From NCBI GenBank assembly GCA_030431475.1, contig JAUIJD010000018.1, positions 21,835-85,834 of the forward strand: a stretch of DNA of 64,000 bases. Reading direction: 5' to 3'. The notes beneath the pieces are model-generated. The model was given only the letters and a program-made list of their open reading frames with translations, made no database searches and had not been told where the DNA came from. Source of the DNA: Verrucomicrobiia bacterium (GTDB lineage: Bacteria; Verrucomicrobiota; Verrucomicrobiia; Verrucomicrobiales; Akkermansiaceae). This document shows, in pieces, positions 17,477 to 27,142 of this stretch. Position numbers and translations under genes: made by a program. Numbering within the stretch: position 1 is the first letter of the stretch; every line of letters begins with the position of its first letter.

Positions 17477-18397
17477 TCAGGATGCGGCGCGCCGCAGCTG
17501 CTCGGAGCGCCACTGGGTCGGCGAGCTGCCGACGATGCGGGCGAAGCTCCGGTTGAACTGCGAGAGGGACTGGTAGCCGACGTGGAAGGCGATTTCCGAA
17601 ACGCGCAGCTCGGGCCGGAGCAGCTCCTTCTTGGCCCACTCGACGCGGCAGCGGTTGACGTAGTCGGTGAGGGTCAGGCTGGTGGCGTCCTTGAAGAGGC
17701 GGCAGAAGTGCGACTCGCTGAGGCCGGCGATGCGGGCGACGTCGCCGAGTGGCAGCGGATTGTCCAGGTGCTGGTGGATGTACTTGCGCGCCTTCGAGAT
17801 GGCGGCGGGCTCGCTGCCTTCCTCGATGATGGCCAGCGATTCGGCGTGCTGGCCGAGCTGCGAGGCGAAGCTCTCGAGGAGCTTGATCATGCCTTCGTAG
17901 CGGTCGGGCTCGATGGTGCGCGTCTGGAAGTAGGTCTGGCGCAGGATCTTTTCCGACTCTTCGTTGAGATTCTTCCGGCCCAGCTTGCCGAGGAACTCCT
18001 CGAAGTCCGCCTCGGTCGGCACGCGGGAGAACACCTGGCCGGTGCGGAGGAATCCGACGACGGTCGCCCCCATGGTCACCGGGACGGCGGTCGACATGAG
18101 GCCGGCGAAGCAGTGGCAGGAGGCGGGGCCATTGACCTCGGCCTCGTGCATCAGGCGGCGGTTGGTGTCGACGCACGCGTTGCACGCGGAGTCGCAGGTG
18201 TTGAGGTGTTCGCAGAACGGACTGCGGTTCACGCACTCGTCATCCAGGTCCCAGGCATCCGGATCCGCCCCCACCAATCGGAGGGGAAGGCCGGTCGCGG
18301 TTCGGAACGCCTCCTGATAGGTCCGGAACGTGTCCGAGTGCTTGAGTCGTTGATGCAAAGTGGCTTCGAAGCCCTTCGGCGAATTCATTGTCACCAT
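17477..18397 (-). CDS. AraC-family regulator with an N-terminal PocR-type sensor domain
   Basis: A 306-residue transcription factor. The N-terminal half (about 10-180) is a PocR-like ligand domain with a Cys cluster (CEHLNTCDSACNACVDTNRR, then ASCHCFAGL). The C-terminal AraC domain (about 200-300) has two helix-turn-helix motifs (LGDVARIAGLSESHFCRLFK; VSEIAFHVGYQSLSQFNRSF). PocR of Salmonella activates pdu/cob in response to 1,2-propanediol, a product expected from the BMC pathway encoded at 41.8-50.8 kb. That link is an inference from family and pathway only. ATG at 18388 is an alternative start. Confidence 0.88.
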   Translation of the reverse strand: MVTMNSPKGFEATLHQRLKHSDTFRTYQEAFRTATGLPLRLVGADPDAWDLDDECVNRSPFCEHLNTCDSACNACVDTNRRLMHEAEVNGPASCHCFAGLMSTAVPVTMGATVVGFLRTGQVFSRVPTEADFEEFLGKLGRKNLNEESEKILRQTYFQTRTIEPDRYEGMIKLLESFASQLGQHAESLAIIEEGSEPAAISKARKYIHQHLDNPLPLGDVARIAGLSESHFCRLFKDATSLTLTDYVNRCRVEWAKKELLRPELRVSEIAFHVGYQSLSQFNRSFARIVGSSPTQWRSEQLRRAAS

Positions 18398-18430
18398 CTG
18401 CGGAGACGCTAGCGGGATATGCGGAGCATT

Positions 18431-20779
18431 TCAACACCTACGAGAGCCACCCGATCGGGCGACCAGAAGGACGGAAATGATGGAGCTGACGGGCATCAGC
18501 ACCGCGGCGAGAAGCGGGTTCATGTGACCGCCCAGGCAGATCGCAACGGCGATCAGGTTGTAGAACAGGGCGAAAACGAAGGCGGCGCGGACGCCGGAGG
18601 CCCGGGCGTCGGCGGCGGCGAAGAGCGCGGGAAGGAAGTCGAGACCGGAGCCGAGCGTGTAGAAATCGGATTTGGCCTCGAGCAGGGAGCGGTCGACGAC
18701 CGGGGTGCCGGTGACGCTGGCGGCGTCGAAGGCCAGCGAGTCGTTGGCGCCGTCGCCGAGGTAGAGGGTGTCGCCGTGGTCGAGCTCGCGGACCGCAGCG
18801 GCCTTCTGGTCGGGATCGAGTCCTCCGCGCGCGTGGGCGCCGGGAATGTCGAGCTGTCCGGCCAGGGTGGCGACCTTTTCCGGCGTGTCGCCGGAAAGGA
18901 TGTGGAGGCTGTGATGCCGGCGACGGAGCAGGTCGAGGGTTTCGCGGGCGCCGGGGCGGAGGGTGTCGCGGAACCGGAAGGCGGCGATCCGCTCGCCGTC
19001 GCGGCAGAGCGAGGTGGTGCCGTCGGCTTCGTCGCCGGCCCAGCCGGCGCGACCGAGGGTCCAGTTGGGCGACGGGGAAGGGCCGTCTTTGGATGGAGGG
19101 TCGACGAAGGACACGCCCCGGCCGGGGTGGTCTTCGATTTCGGCGGGGCCGTGGGTGGCGAGAAGCCGTTGGCCGCGGGCCCCGAGGGCTTCGAGCAGGG
19201 TGCGTCCGACCGGGTGCAGGGAGCCGGCCGTGAGCCGGGCAAGTGCAAGGGCGGCCTCGTCGTCGAGGGCGGCGACGGCTTTCGGGTCGACGAGGACGGG
19301 GCGCTCGAGGGTGAGGGTGCCGGTCTTGTCGAAGATGACGTGTCTCACGGCCCGCAGGCGCGACCACAGGGTGGCGCTGCGGACGAAGGCGCCGTGGCGG
19401 CCGGCCCGGGAGGCGGCGAGCTCGTCGGCGAGCGGGATGGCGACACCCAGCGCGCAGGGGCAGGAGACGACGAAGACCGAGATCATCGCCTGCAGGGCGG
19501 TGGCGGTTTCGCCGAGGGCGAGCCAGACGACAAGACCGCCGACACCGATGAGCAGCACGGCGACGAGGTAGAATCGAAGCACCTTCTGCAGCACGGGGGA
19601 GGCGCGCTCGCCGGAACCTTCGGCCGTGAGGCGGGAAAGGAGTGAGTCGGTCCACGATTCGGTGGCCTCGAGGGCCAGCGGTTGGCGGCTGAGGAGGATG
19701 GCGCCGGCGGGGAGCTGGCGGCCGGGGCCGGTGACGACGGGATCGGCTTCGCCGTTGATCCATTCGAGCGAGACCTCGGCTTCGGCGTCGCGGACGGTCG
19801 AGGCGACCGGGATGGCCTGGCCCGGCTGGATCTCGAAACGGGTGCCGGGCGCGAGCGACTCAAGCGGAGTAGGTTTCTCGTCCACCGTGACCGAACCCGG
19901 CAGCGGGGAGGCGCGTTGCAGGCGGCGGCGGTTCTTGTCCACGGCCGAAGTCTGCAGGTAGCGGCCGCCGAGCATCAGGAAGACGAAGGTGGCGACGAAG
20001 TCGAAGTAGCGCAGGCCGTCGATCTGGAGCCCCCAGCCGGCGATCGAGCCGGCGTAGGCGAGGACCAGCCCGAGCGCGATGGGGAGGTCGATGTGGAGGG
20101 ACTTCGCCCGCAGGGCGCGCCAGGCGCGGTCGATGAAGTAAGAGCCTCCGACCAGCATCGATAGCGTGGCCGAGATGAAGGCGATGAGCCGGAACAGCCC
20201 GGCGAACTCGAAATCATCGGGCATGCCGAGGTAGTGGGGCAGGCTGAAGCCCATCGCGTTGAGCGCGAAGGCACCGCAGAGTCCGAGCCGGGCGACGAGC
20301 CGTCGGCCCTCGATGTCGGCGGTGCCGGCGGCGGCGGGCGCGGCGACGTAGCCGAACTGCGTGAGTTCCTCGCAGAAGGCCTTCAGGTCGCAGCGCCCGG
20401 GCTGCCACTCGAGGTGGAGCCGTCCGGACGCCGGATGGGCGGCGGCGCGGATGGCGCCGGGGTGCTTGTCGAAGAGTTTCTCCACCAGCCACACGCAACC
20501 GACGCAGGAGATGCCCTCGAGGGCGCAGTCGAGCTTGGCGGAGCCGTCGGTGGCGCGGCCTTCGGCGTCGGCGACGCGGGCGTCGAGCCAGGAGAAGTCG
20601 TGGTTCTCGAAAGGCCGGCTGCGGACCGGCGCGGTTGCGAGCCCGCCCTTGAGGTCGTAGAAGCGGTCGAAGCCCGCGTCCTCGATCATCCCGGCGACGA
20701 ATTCACAGCCCTTGCAGCAGTATTTCTCCTCCGGATCGGAGGCGGAAAACGCGGTGCCGCAGTGCTCGCAGGTGGGCAT
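18431..20779 (-). CDS. Copper-translocating P-type ATPase (CcoI/FixI type)
   Basis: A 782-residue P1B ATPase. It begins with a Cys-rich metal-binding domain (CEHCGTAF and KYCCKGCEF, about 4-25) typical of CcoI/FixI pumps, then an HMA-like segment with GISCVGCVWLVEKL, the CPC membrane motif (VSCPCALGVAIPL), phosphorylation site DKTGTLT and hinge GDGANDSLAF; SLHP replaces the usual SEHP box. CcoI loads copper into cbb3 oxidase, but no ccoNOP or ccoGHS genes are in the window. ATG 20779 is chosen over an upstream TTG (20806). Its first 588 bp (coding plus leader) are duplicated at 27426-28013. Confidence 0.92.
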   Translation of the reverse strand: MPTCEHCGTAFSASDPEEKYCCKGCEFVAGMIEDAGFDRFYDLKGGLATAPVRSRPFENHDFSWLDARVADAEGRATDGSAKLDCALEGISCVGCVWLVEKLFDKHPGAIRAAAHPASGRLHLEWQPGRCDLKAFCEELTQFGYVAAPAAAGTADIEGRRLVARLGLCGAFALNAMGFSLPHYLGMPDDFEFAGLFRLIAFISATLSMLVGGSYFIDRAWRALRAKSLHIDLPIALGLVLAYAGSIAGWGLQIDGLRYFDFVATFVFLMLGGRYLQTSAVDKNRRRLQRASPLPGSVTVDEKPTPLESLAPGTRFEIQPGQAIPVASTVRDAEAEVSLEWINGEADPVVTGPGRQLPAGAILLSRQPLALEATESWTDSLLSRLTAEGSGERASPVLQKVLRFYLVAVLLIGVGGLVVWLALGETATALQAMISVFVVSCPCALGVAIPLADELAASRAGRHGAFVRSATLWSRLRAVRHVIFDKTGTLTLERPVLVDPKAVAALDDEAALALARLTAGSLHPVGRTLLEALGARGQRLLATHGPAEIEDHPGRGVSFVDPPSKDGPSPSPNWTLGRAGWAGDEADGTTSLCRDGERIAAFRFRDTLRPGARETLDLLRRRHHSLHILSGDTPEKVATLAGQLDIPGAHARGGLDPDQKAAAVRELDHGDTLYLGDGANDSLAFDAASVTGTPVVDRSLLEAKSDFYTLGSGLDFLPALFAAADARASGVRAAFVFALFYNLIAVAICLGGHMNPLLAAVLMPVSSIISVLLVARSGGSRRC

Positions 20780-21018
20780 GGGGGGAGGCTGCGCCTCCAA
20801 TGACAAATGATAAATGCCAAATGACGGAAGGTGCGTCGTGCTCTACACCATGCCGTTCCCTGCGCCTTACCCTCTACGACCACGCTCGTCGTTTCACCCC
20901 GTGCGGCTATCCGCGTATCTGATCAAGAACGAAGCGCTGCATGCCTTCTGAGATAATCGTCTTGTTCGGCGGAGACCAACGAGCTTGATTCGGGGTGTCC
21001 GCTCCGGCGGATGGGGTC

Positions 21019-21167
21019 TGATAAACCTCGCACTGTGCGGCCGGCATCGGCCGCGAACGATGCCGCCAAACCGAATGAAAAAGGTCGGGGAGGCGGTGGC
21101 GCATGTCCAGGCGGCCGCCCCGGCGGTGGCTAAAGGCCATCGCGGCCGACACAGTGCGGCTTTATCA
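21019..21167. repeat. Imperfect long palindrome (family G) in a 429-bp gene-free stretch
   Basis: Outer arms TGATAAACCTCGCACTGTG (21019 on) and the complement at 21144-21167 (ACAGTGCGGCTTTATCA) pair imperfectly, with internal GC-rich dyads such as CGGCCGGCATCGGCCG. The gap 20780-21208, between the ATPase start and the secreted-protein gene, holds nothing else I can identify apart from an AAATG-rich leader at 20800-20825. Confidence 0.55.
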
Positions 21168-21208
21168 CTCCCCGTCCACCGGAATGGTTCGACCACCATC
21201 TTTTTCCG

Positions 21209-22024
21209 ATGAAACCCCCATTCCTGCCCGCACTCGTCGCGGCGCTCGTGCTGCCGGTCTCCGCGCAGACCAGCGGATTACGCGCCGACTCGCCTCTCCG
21301 CGTCGCTGATGCCGTCCCCGACCCGGCTGCGATCCGCTTCATCCCGCCGCCCCCACCGGAGCCGGCTCCCGAGATTCCCGCCGTCTCCGCCACCGTCCGC
21401 GACTACGGCACCCACCGCGTGACCATCGCGCGCGGCGAGCCTTCCACACGACCCGACATCCCCCCGCCACCGCCACGGATTTTCACCTCTCCCAACACGC
21501 AGTTTGAAGCGCCGGACATCGACTTTCTCTCCATCTTTGCCGTCGTAACCATCTACGACCATGCCCTTTCCCATCTGAAATGGACCGATACCCGCAGCGG
21601 TGAGTCCTTCGAGGCGTGGTGCGCGTGGGATTGGGAGCTGGTCTCGCCCATCGGCGAACTCACCGCCGAAAAGCTTCGCTGTTCCGTGTTCTGCCTTCCT
21701 CATTCCGTCGATACGAAAAGAGACCTTCCCGTCGGCATTCCGAAACCCGTCATCCCGGCGCATCCCGAACTCGCTCCGGACACCTTCGCGATCACCGCCG
21801 GAAACGCCGCCGCCCCGCTCGGCGACGCCTTCCTCGAAGCCTACCGCAGCCACCTTGTGGAAAACCGTCCCGCACTGGAAGCTGCCCTCGCCGCTCGAAA
21901 GCGAGCGGCGGCCGATGCCGCCGCGTGGCGCGCCGCGCATCCTCCCGTGCCGCAGGACACCACCATCTGGCTGCGCCCGCACCGCGGCAGCCGCTATCTG
22001 GACGGAAAGGAGGCCGCGCGATGA
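21209..22024 (+). CDS. Secreted protein of unknown function, first gene of a three-gene cassette
   Basis: A 271-residue protein with a signal peptide (MKPPFLPALVAALVLPVSAQ). The mature part has two polyproline stretches (PPPPPEPAPEIP; PDIPPPPPRIF), then a folded region with WTDTRSGESFEAWCAWDWELVSP and ending RPHRGSRYLDGKEAAR. No family is recognised. Its stop overlaps the ATG of the giant hydrolase gene (ATGA), so the two are coupled and probably act together at the cell envelope. Confidence 0.7.
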   Translation: MKPPFLPALVAALVLPVSAQTSGLRADSPLRVADAVPDPAAIRFIPPPPPEPAPEIPAVSATVRDYGTHRVTIARGEPSTRPDIPPPPPRIFTSPNTQFEAPDIDFLSIFAVVTIYDHALSHLKWTDTRSGESFEAWCAWDWELVSPIGELTAEKLRCSVFCLPHSVDTKRDLPVGIPKPVIPAHPELAPDTFAITAGNAAAPLGDAFLEAYRSHLVENRPALEAALAARKRAAADAAAWRAAHPPVPQDTTIWLRPHRGSRYLDGKEAAR

Positions 22025-25000
22025 GTTCCCCGTCCGGATCATCGCGTCTTCCACGGACCGCGTGGCTCCCGTCGCGCATCTTCGCGTCGGTTCTCTTCAT
22101 CTCCGCCCTTCTCGCATCCGCCACCGCCCCGGCCACCGATCAGGATTCCGAAATCATCATCGTCCCCGCCGGGGATTCCTTCCTGCGCTGGACCGCCGAA
22201 CCCGGCCGCACCTACTTCATCCAGGCATCGGCCTCCCTCGACCAGTGGCAGTGGTCCGACCTCATCGAGACCGGCCAGGGCCAGCAGATCAGCTACGAGA
22301 TCGGTAGTAATTCCGGCAGGGGCTTCGTCCGGCTCGTCCATACCGACGAACCCGTCCCGCAGGGAGTCACCCCCGAGGACTGGGATGCCGATGGGGACGG
22401 ACTTTCCAACCATCAGGAGATCGCGACCTACCAGACCCATCCGCTGCTTGCCGACACCTCCGGTGACGGTTTGATCGACGGCTGGGCGGTCGCCCACGGG
22501 CTCAACCCGCTGGCCGACAACGGCGCCGGTCTTTTCCAAGGCGGCCCCTCCACCAACCTCGAAGCCTACCAGGCCGGTGTCCTCGCCGATCCCGACGCCA
22601 CCCTCGACGACCACGATGCCGACGAGGTCCCCAACGATGCCGACGCCGACCCCTCCGATCCCGACGTCACCTGGTCACCCGCGCCCGAAGCATCCTACGT
22701 CCTCATCGATATCGATCATCCCCTCGCCGAAGAACTCGGGCTTGAGATCAACGACAAAGGCGAGGTCCTTTTCCAGAACGGCATCTGGTCCGCGGGAAAC
22801 TGGATCGATCCGGGTCCGGACGGCCCCTTCGATTACCTCGTCGGCGACCCGGAGGTCGAATACTCGATCACCGGATCGGATTTGCATCACTTCAACACCG
22901 ATGGATCTCTCCTGGGCCTCGGCAGCTCACCCGATCCCTACGGCGGCGACCCCCTCCTGGCCACCATCCACCGGCCCGCCGGACAGAGCGCCGGCCCCCT
23001 CGGCGACTTCGACGATTACCCCGATGTCACCCCGTTCTCCTACCGCCCCCGCGGCCTCGATGCTGCGGGAAAAGCCTACTGCCTCGAAAGCACATCGACT
23101 TACAGCGAAGGTGCCGGCTGGGAATATTTTTCCCACGTCACGATCTTCACCCCCGGCGGCGATCCCGCCGACCTGCCCAATCCCGTCGACCGCTTCCCTT
23201 TGCCGAATGAGTTCGCCGAAGCCTTCGACGTCACCCGCAACGGCTGGGTCGCCCTCAACGCCGCCGCGGACCTCCAGAGTCCCTATTCCAACGCACGCCC
23301 CGTCCTCTGGAACGATCAGGGAGCCCTCACGAGCCTTCCCGACGCCCTGACCGGCTGGTTCTCCGGCCTCGCACTCGAAGAGATCGAGGACGGCCCCGCC
23401 ATCCTCTGCACCACCGGCAGCAGCTCCGCCGTCCTCGTGCCCGATGAGGTGGCGCAGGGGCAGCCGCCCGCCATGCGCATCGCCGGGAAGCTCACCGCCC
23501 ACGGCATCCTCCGCTTCGCGCCCGACGGCACCGGCATGACCGCCGACCAGCACCTCTGGCGAAACGGCGAACTCCTGCCCCTGGCCGACCTGTGCGAAGA
23601 CCTCGCCGAAGCCGGGGCCGCCGGTCGGTTCGTCGTCCCCGTCGATGCCAACCGTTCCGGTGCATGGCTCGTCCACCTCCACGACTCCGCCCAGACCGCC
23701 CCGAGCGAAACGAAGATCCTCCTGCCCGCGTCCATCGTCCCGGACCACAATCGGGATGGCTTGATCAATTTCGAAGATCGCGGGCAAATCTCGGAGGCGC
23801 ATCCGTGGCGTTTCTGGGTAAACGATGACGACGATTCCGGCGAAACCGGCGGAGACGATGTTCCCCGGGCAGATCCTCTTGAGGAACCGGATTACCTAAA
23901 CGGTAACATCGACGGCATCCGTGACCTGGTGGATTTCTTCGCATTGAAACTCGAACTAGGCGATTTGACGGAAGTTCTACCCCCCGGGAGTTTCGACTAC
24001 TTCCTCACACACGATTCACAACTACAGCTTCAGGTTCCTGGGAATCCGTATGAGTCTTCACTTGGAGTGATCTGGCGGCCGGATGTGGACCCCGGGGCGG
24101 ATCCCGTCGGAGACGAGGCCGCCGGCTCCTATCTTTTCAACCTCGACCATGCCGAGCAGATCGGCGGAGCTGCGGTTCATGACATTCCCGAGGACGGCCT
24201 CCTGATTCCGGGCGAGATGCTCGATGCGGCGGATCAGGATCAGGGCGTGGTTCTGGTCGAAGGCCGACATGCCACGACCAATCCTCTCGCGCTGGAAGTC
24301 CGCAAAAACGACGGCACCGTGGTTGCCCGAATGGAATTCACCCTGCGGGTTTCCGGTGTGGAGGACATGCTCCGCTGGCTCTACGTCTTGCCCGGCGCGG
24401 CCGATCTGACCACGCAGGACATTCCGGCCGATCCTCCGAACTGGCCGGATGCCGACCGGAACGGCAAACACTTCGTCTTCGTTCACGGCTACAACGTGAG
24501 CGGCGAGGTTTCCCGCGGCTGGGCGGCGGAGACCTTCAAACGCCTGTTCTGGTCCGGCAGCAACGCCCGCTTCACCGCTCTCGCGTGGAGGGGAAACCAG
24601 GGCCAGATCGCCGGAATAACCCCGGACTATCAGGTCAATCTCGACAATGCCTTCGGGACTGCCGCCTCGTTCAAGCAGCTTCTCGACCTGCTCGAAGGCG
24701 AAAAAACCGTGGCCGCCCACAGCATGGGCAACATCCTCGTCGGCAGCGCCATGCATGACTGGGGTGCCCGCCCGGAGCATTACTTCATGCTGGATGCGGC
24801 GGCCGCCAAGGAATGCTACGATCCCACCGAAGCCGGAGATGCGGACCAGGACACCCGGATGGCTCATCCGGCGTGGACATGGGTCGGATACCCCAAGGAA
24901 TTCAGGGCCAGTGAATGGCACGCCCGACAATGGACGGCGGGCGACCATCGAGCCACTCTTACTTGGAAAGGCCGCTTCCGAAACGTGATCGCAAACGGAG

Positions 25001-25719
25001 GCTTGACCGAGGTTTACAACTTCTACTCATCCGGCGAGGAGGTGCTGAACAATCCGGAAACCAACAACCCCGATCTGGATACGAGCAATCCTTTCAGTAA
25101 TGGCAATCTTACCTGGACCAAAGCCAACAAGGCTTGGGCGATGCAGGAAAAACGCAAGGGACTGGGCTTAACCGGCTACGTCCAGTCGAGCAATCACGGG
25201 GGATGGCTTCCGAATCTATATCCCTACGACACCACCATCCATGTTTTGGTCGGGCAAGACGCGTGGAGGATGCGTTTCCCCGTAGAACTCCCCCAGCCAC
25301 CCGACATGGCTTATTACAACTTCCTCGCCAGTCTAACCACGAGACCGTTTTTCGACAACAGCCAGGAAACGACCTTGTTTCACTTCGACGAAGGCCCCGG
25401 AACCACCGGATCCGAGCATGCCCGAACACGACGTAACACTATCATCTCCGAAATGATCCCCTGTACCACCTTCGCTGCGGGAAGAAATCCATTTAATGAT
25501 CCCATCAGCTCGCTACCAATTGATAGAAATATTGACATGCACACAAGCATGATGACCGACTCAAGCCGCTGGCCGGAATCGGATGAGCATGATCCTGAGG
25601 CGAATCTACCGAGGCCTTGGTTGCATAGCGACTTTCGGGTAAAGGCTTTCACTCACAACTGGAAGCTGTTCAAAACCTTTATCGATATTGCCTATCTAAA
25701 CGAATCCGACCAGCCATGA
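22021..25719 (+). CDS. Giant secreted protein with thrombospondin-3-like repeats and a C-terminal alpha/beta hydrolase
   Basis: A 1232-residue protein with an N-terminal signal or anchor (ILFASVLFISALLASATAP region, about 20-40), a beta-rich domain often found in Verrucomicrobia (FLRWTAEPGRTYFIQASASL), Ca-binding thrombospondin-3-like motifs (DADGDGLSNHQE about 122; DTSGDGLIDG; DHDADEVPNDADADPSDPD about 200-220) and a long middle region. The hydrolase has the oxyanion-type FVHGYN at about 818-824 and the nucleophile elbow AHSMGN at about 900, a variant of GxSxG; a candidate His is in PWLHSDFR near the C-terminus. Base composition becomes less GC-rich from about 23.8 kb on. A lipase, esterase or peptidase role is possible; the substrate is unknown. 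Confidence 0.75.
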   Translation: MSSPSGSSRLPRTAWLPSRIFASVLFISALLASATAPATDQDSEIIIVPAGDSFLRWTAEPGRTYFIQASASLDQWQWSDLIETGQGQQISYEIGSNSGRGFVRLVHTDEPVPQGVTPEDWDADGDGLSNHQEIATYQTHPLLADTSGDGLIDGWAVAHGLNPLADNGAGLFQGGPSTNLEAYQAGVLADPDATLDDHDADEVPNDADADPSDPDVTWSPAPEASYVLIDIDHPLAEELGLEINDKGEVLFQNGIWSAGNWIDPGPDGPFDYLVGDPEVEYSITGSDLHHFNTDGSLLGLGSSPDPYGGDPLLATIHRPAGQSAGPLGDFDDYPDVTPFSYRPRGLDAAGKAYCLESTSTYSEGAGWEYFSHVTIFTPGGDPADLPNPVDRFPLPNEFAEAFDVTRNGWVALNAAADLQSPYSNARPVLWNDQGALTSLPDALTGWFSGLALEEIEDGPAILCTTGSSSAVLVPDEVAQGQPPAMRIAGKLTAHGILRFAPDGTGMTADQHLWRNGELLPLADLCEDLAEAGAAGRFVVPVDANRSGAWLVHLHDSAQTAPSETKILLPASIVPDHNRDGLINFEDRGQISEAHPWRFWVNDDDDSGETGGDDVPRADPLEEPDYLNGNIDGIRDLVDFFALKLELGDLTEVLPPGSFDYFLTHDSQLQLQVPGNPYESSLGVIWRPDVDPGADPVGDEAAGSYLFNLDHAEQIGGAAVHDIPEDGLLIPGEMLDAADQDQGVVLVEGRHATTNPLALEVRKNDGTVVARMEFTLRVSGVEDMLRWLYVLPGAADLTTQDIPADPPNWPDADRNGKHFVFVHGYNVSGEVSRGWAAETFKRLFWSGSNARFTALAWRGNQGQIAGITPDYQVNLDNAFGTAASFKQLLDLLEGEKTVAAHSMGNILVGSAMHDWGARPEHYFMLDAAAAKECYDPTEAGDADQDTRMAHPAWTWVGYPKEFRASEWHARQWTAGDHRATLTWKGRFRNVIANGGLTEVYNFYSSGEEVLNNPETNNPDLDTSNPFSNGNLTWTKANKAWAMQEKRKGLGLTGYVQSSNHGGWLPNLYPYDTTIHVLVGQDAWRMRFPVELPQPPDMAYYNFLASLTTRPFFDNSQETTLFHFDEGPGTTGSEHARTRRNTIISEMIPCTTFAAGRNPFNDPISSLPIDRNIDMHTSMMTDSSRWPESDEHDPEANLPRPWLHSDFRVKAFTHNWKLFKTFIDIAYLNESDQP

Positions 25720-26726
25720 AATGGACCATGACGACCTTAGCCGTGATCTGCTGCGCCTCCCTTGCTCGATGCGAGGAATACCCGAAGAGTCATTACGTGC
25801 TTGAAGCACAGGTTAAAGATGACCGGGGCGCCCCCGTGGCTACAGCATCCATCCAGGGGGCGAAGGTGGCGCTGAAGAAAGAAGGTGTTCCGCACGGAAG
25901 CAACGTACGGATCGAAGCTGCCACCGATGACAAAGGTAAAGCGCTCCTTGCATTTGAATCGCTTCCCGGCGTGGGAGGTGTATCGATTCAGAAAGATGGA
26001 TATTACCCCTCTTTCCACCCGGTGGATTGGATTCGAGATACCCATTCGAGTGATTACAAGGCAGTGCTGAAGGTTGCTCTCAAGCCAGTTAAGAAGCCAA
26101 TTGCCATGTATGCCTTTGACAACACGGGTAACGCCCGAGGCATTGTGAAAATCCCAGTGATCGGGGAAAGTTATGGCTTCGATCTTATGAGAGGCGCGGC
26201 GCTTCCTCCTCTTGGCAATGGAGAAACATCGGACTTCACGTTCAGAGTCGAAGGGGATTGGGAAAGTATCGAGTCGTATAGGCTCAAATTGGTCGTCGAA
26301 TTTCCTCATCCGAAAGACGGTGTGGTTGAATTCATGACGCCTCAGCGCAGGGGAAAGAGGGAGCCCCAAATGTTCGGTAGTAGGCTCATCTCCTCCTACC
26401 ATGCCCCCGAGGAGGGCTACCGCGGGCGACTCGTCAGGATCACAGGAAAGCCCGAGCAGAAACAAGATGCCCGGCATCAGGTGGATTTTCATAGGAATTA
26501 CTATTTCCGGTGCAGGACCAAAACGGACGATCAGGGAAACATTATTAGCGCGAATTATGGAAAGATTTATGGAGACTTCAATTTCGATGCGGCCCGGGAG
26601 GAGTGGGGCTATCGTGCAACCCTTCTCATGATGACGACTTATTTCAATCCCACACCCAACGATCGCAACGTTGAGTTTGATCCGAAGAGGAATCTGAATC
26701 CTGATACTGGAATCATTAGACCATGA
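25716..26726 (+). CDS. Secreted protein with a carboxypeptidase-regulatory-like domain, third gene of the cassette
   Basis: A 336-residue protein with a signal peptide (MKWTMTTLAVICCASLARC; the Cys might be lipidated). Residues about 25-115 look like a CarboxypepD-regulatory or transthyretin-like beta-sandwich (DDRGAPVATASIQGAKVAL; VGGVSIQKDGYYPSFHPVDW). The rest has no recognised family. The start overlaps the stop of the hydrolase gene (ATGA). Base use is clearly less GC-rich than that of neighbours outside the cassette, which fits recent acquisition. It could assist or protect against the hydrolase, but that is a guess. Confidence 0.68.
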   Translation: MKWTMTTLAVICCASLARCEEYPKSHYVLEAQVKDDRGAPVATASIQGAKVALKKEGVPHGSNVRIEAATDDKGKALLAFESLPGVGGVSIQKDGYYPSFHPVDWIRDTHSSDYKAVLKVALKPVKKPIAMYAFDNTGNARGIVKIPVIGESYGFDLMRGAALPPLGNGETSDFTFRVEGDWESIESYRLKLVVEFPHPKDGVVEFMTPQRRGKREPQMFGSRLISSYHAPEEGYRGRLVRITGKPEQKQDARHQVDFHRNYYFRCRTKTDDQGNIISANYGKIYGDFNFDAAREEWGYRATLLMMTTYFNPTPNDRNVEFDPKRNLNPDTGIIRP

Positions 26727-26756
26727 TGATTTGGGTTCTCCGTCAATTTTCCTACT

Positions 26757-26966
26757 GTGCAGGTCGCCGCGCGCGAGGCGCTGCGGCGGGCAACGGAAGA
26801 GAGCGTGGATGCCACGGTGGCGGCGTATCAGGACGGGAGCGCTTGTGTGGAGCTCATCGCGGGGCTGCGCGGCAAGGACCACGCGCTCACGCTCTCGCTG
26901 CGCCGCATCCGCGAGGGCATGAGCAACCCCGCCGCACGCGGCCCGCAGATGCCGCCGACGTCCTGA
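26757..26966 (+). pseudogene. Short GC-rich open frame, probably a gene fragment
   Basis: A 69-codon frame opening at a GTG with no ribosome-binding site; in the same frame a stop precedes it by about 24 nt. It reads like a real helical protein (REALRRATEESVDATVAAY; LTLSLRRIREGMSN), and composition jumps back to high GC here. It may be the 3' remnant of a gene displaced when the cassette to its left arrived. The rest of the 26727-27142 gap holds GC-rich dyads near 27065-27125 and no other gene. Confidence 0.35.
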
Positions 26967-27142
26967 ATGGATTCGCAATAATCTGACAACCAAGAGGTTG
27001 TGTATTCCGAAGCGTGGTGATCATCGAAATCCCCCGGGTTGCGCTCCCCCCAACCAAGGTTGTGAAGATCCGCCCCTCGGGTAGGGTGCGGCTACCTGCG
27101 GGTAGGGATGCGGGTATCCGGGGGTGATTCCTTTTCTCCGTC

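Noticed and set aside
20780..21208. Small RNA or tRNA in the 429-bp gap
   Set aside because: Only an imperfect palindrome is seen; no cloverleaf or T-loop consensus found by eye.
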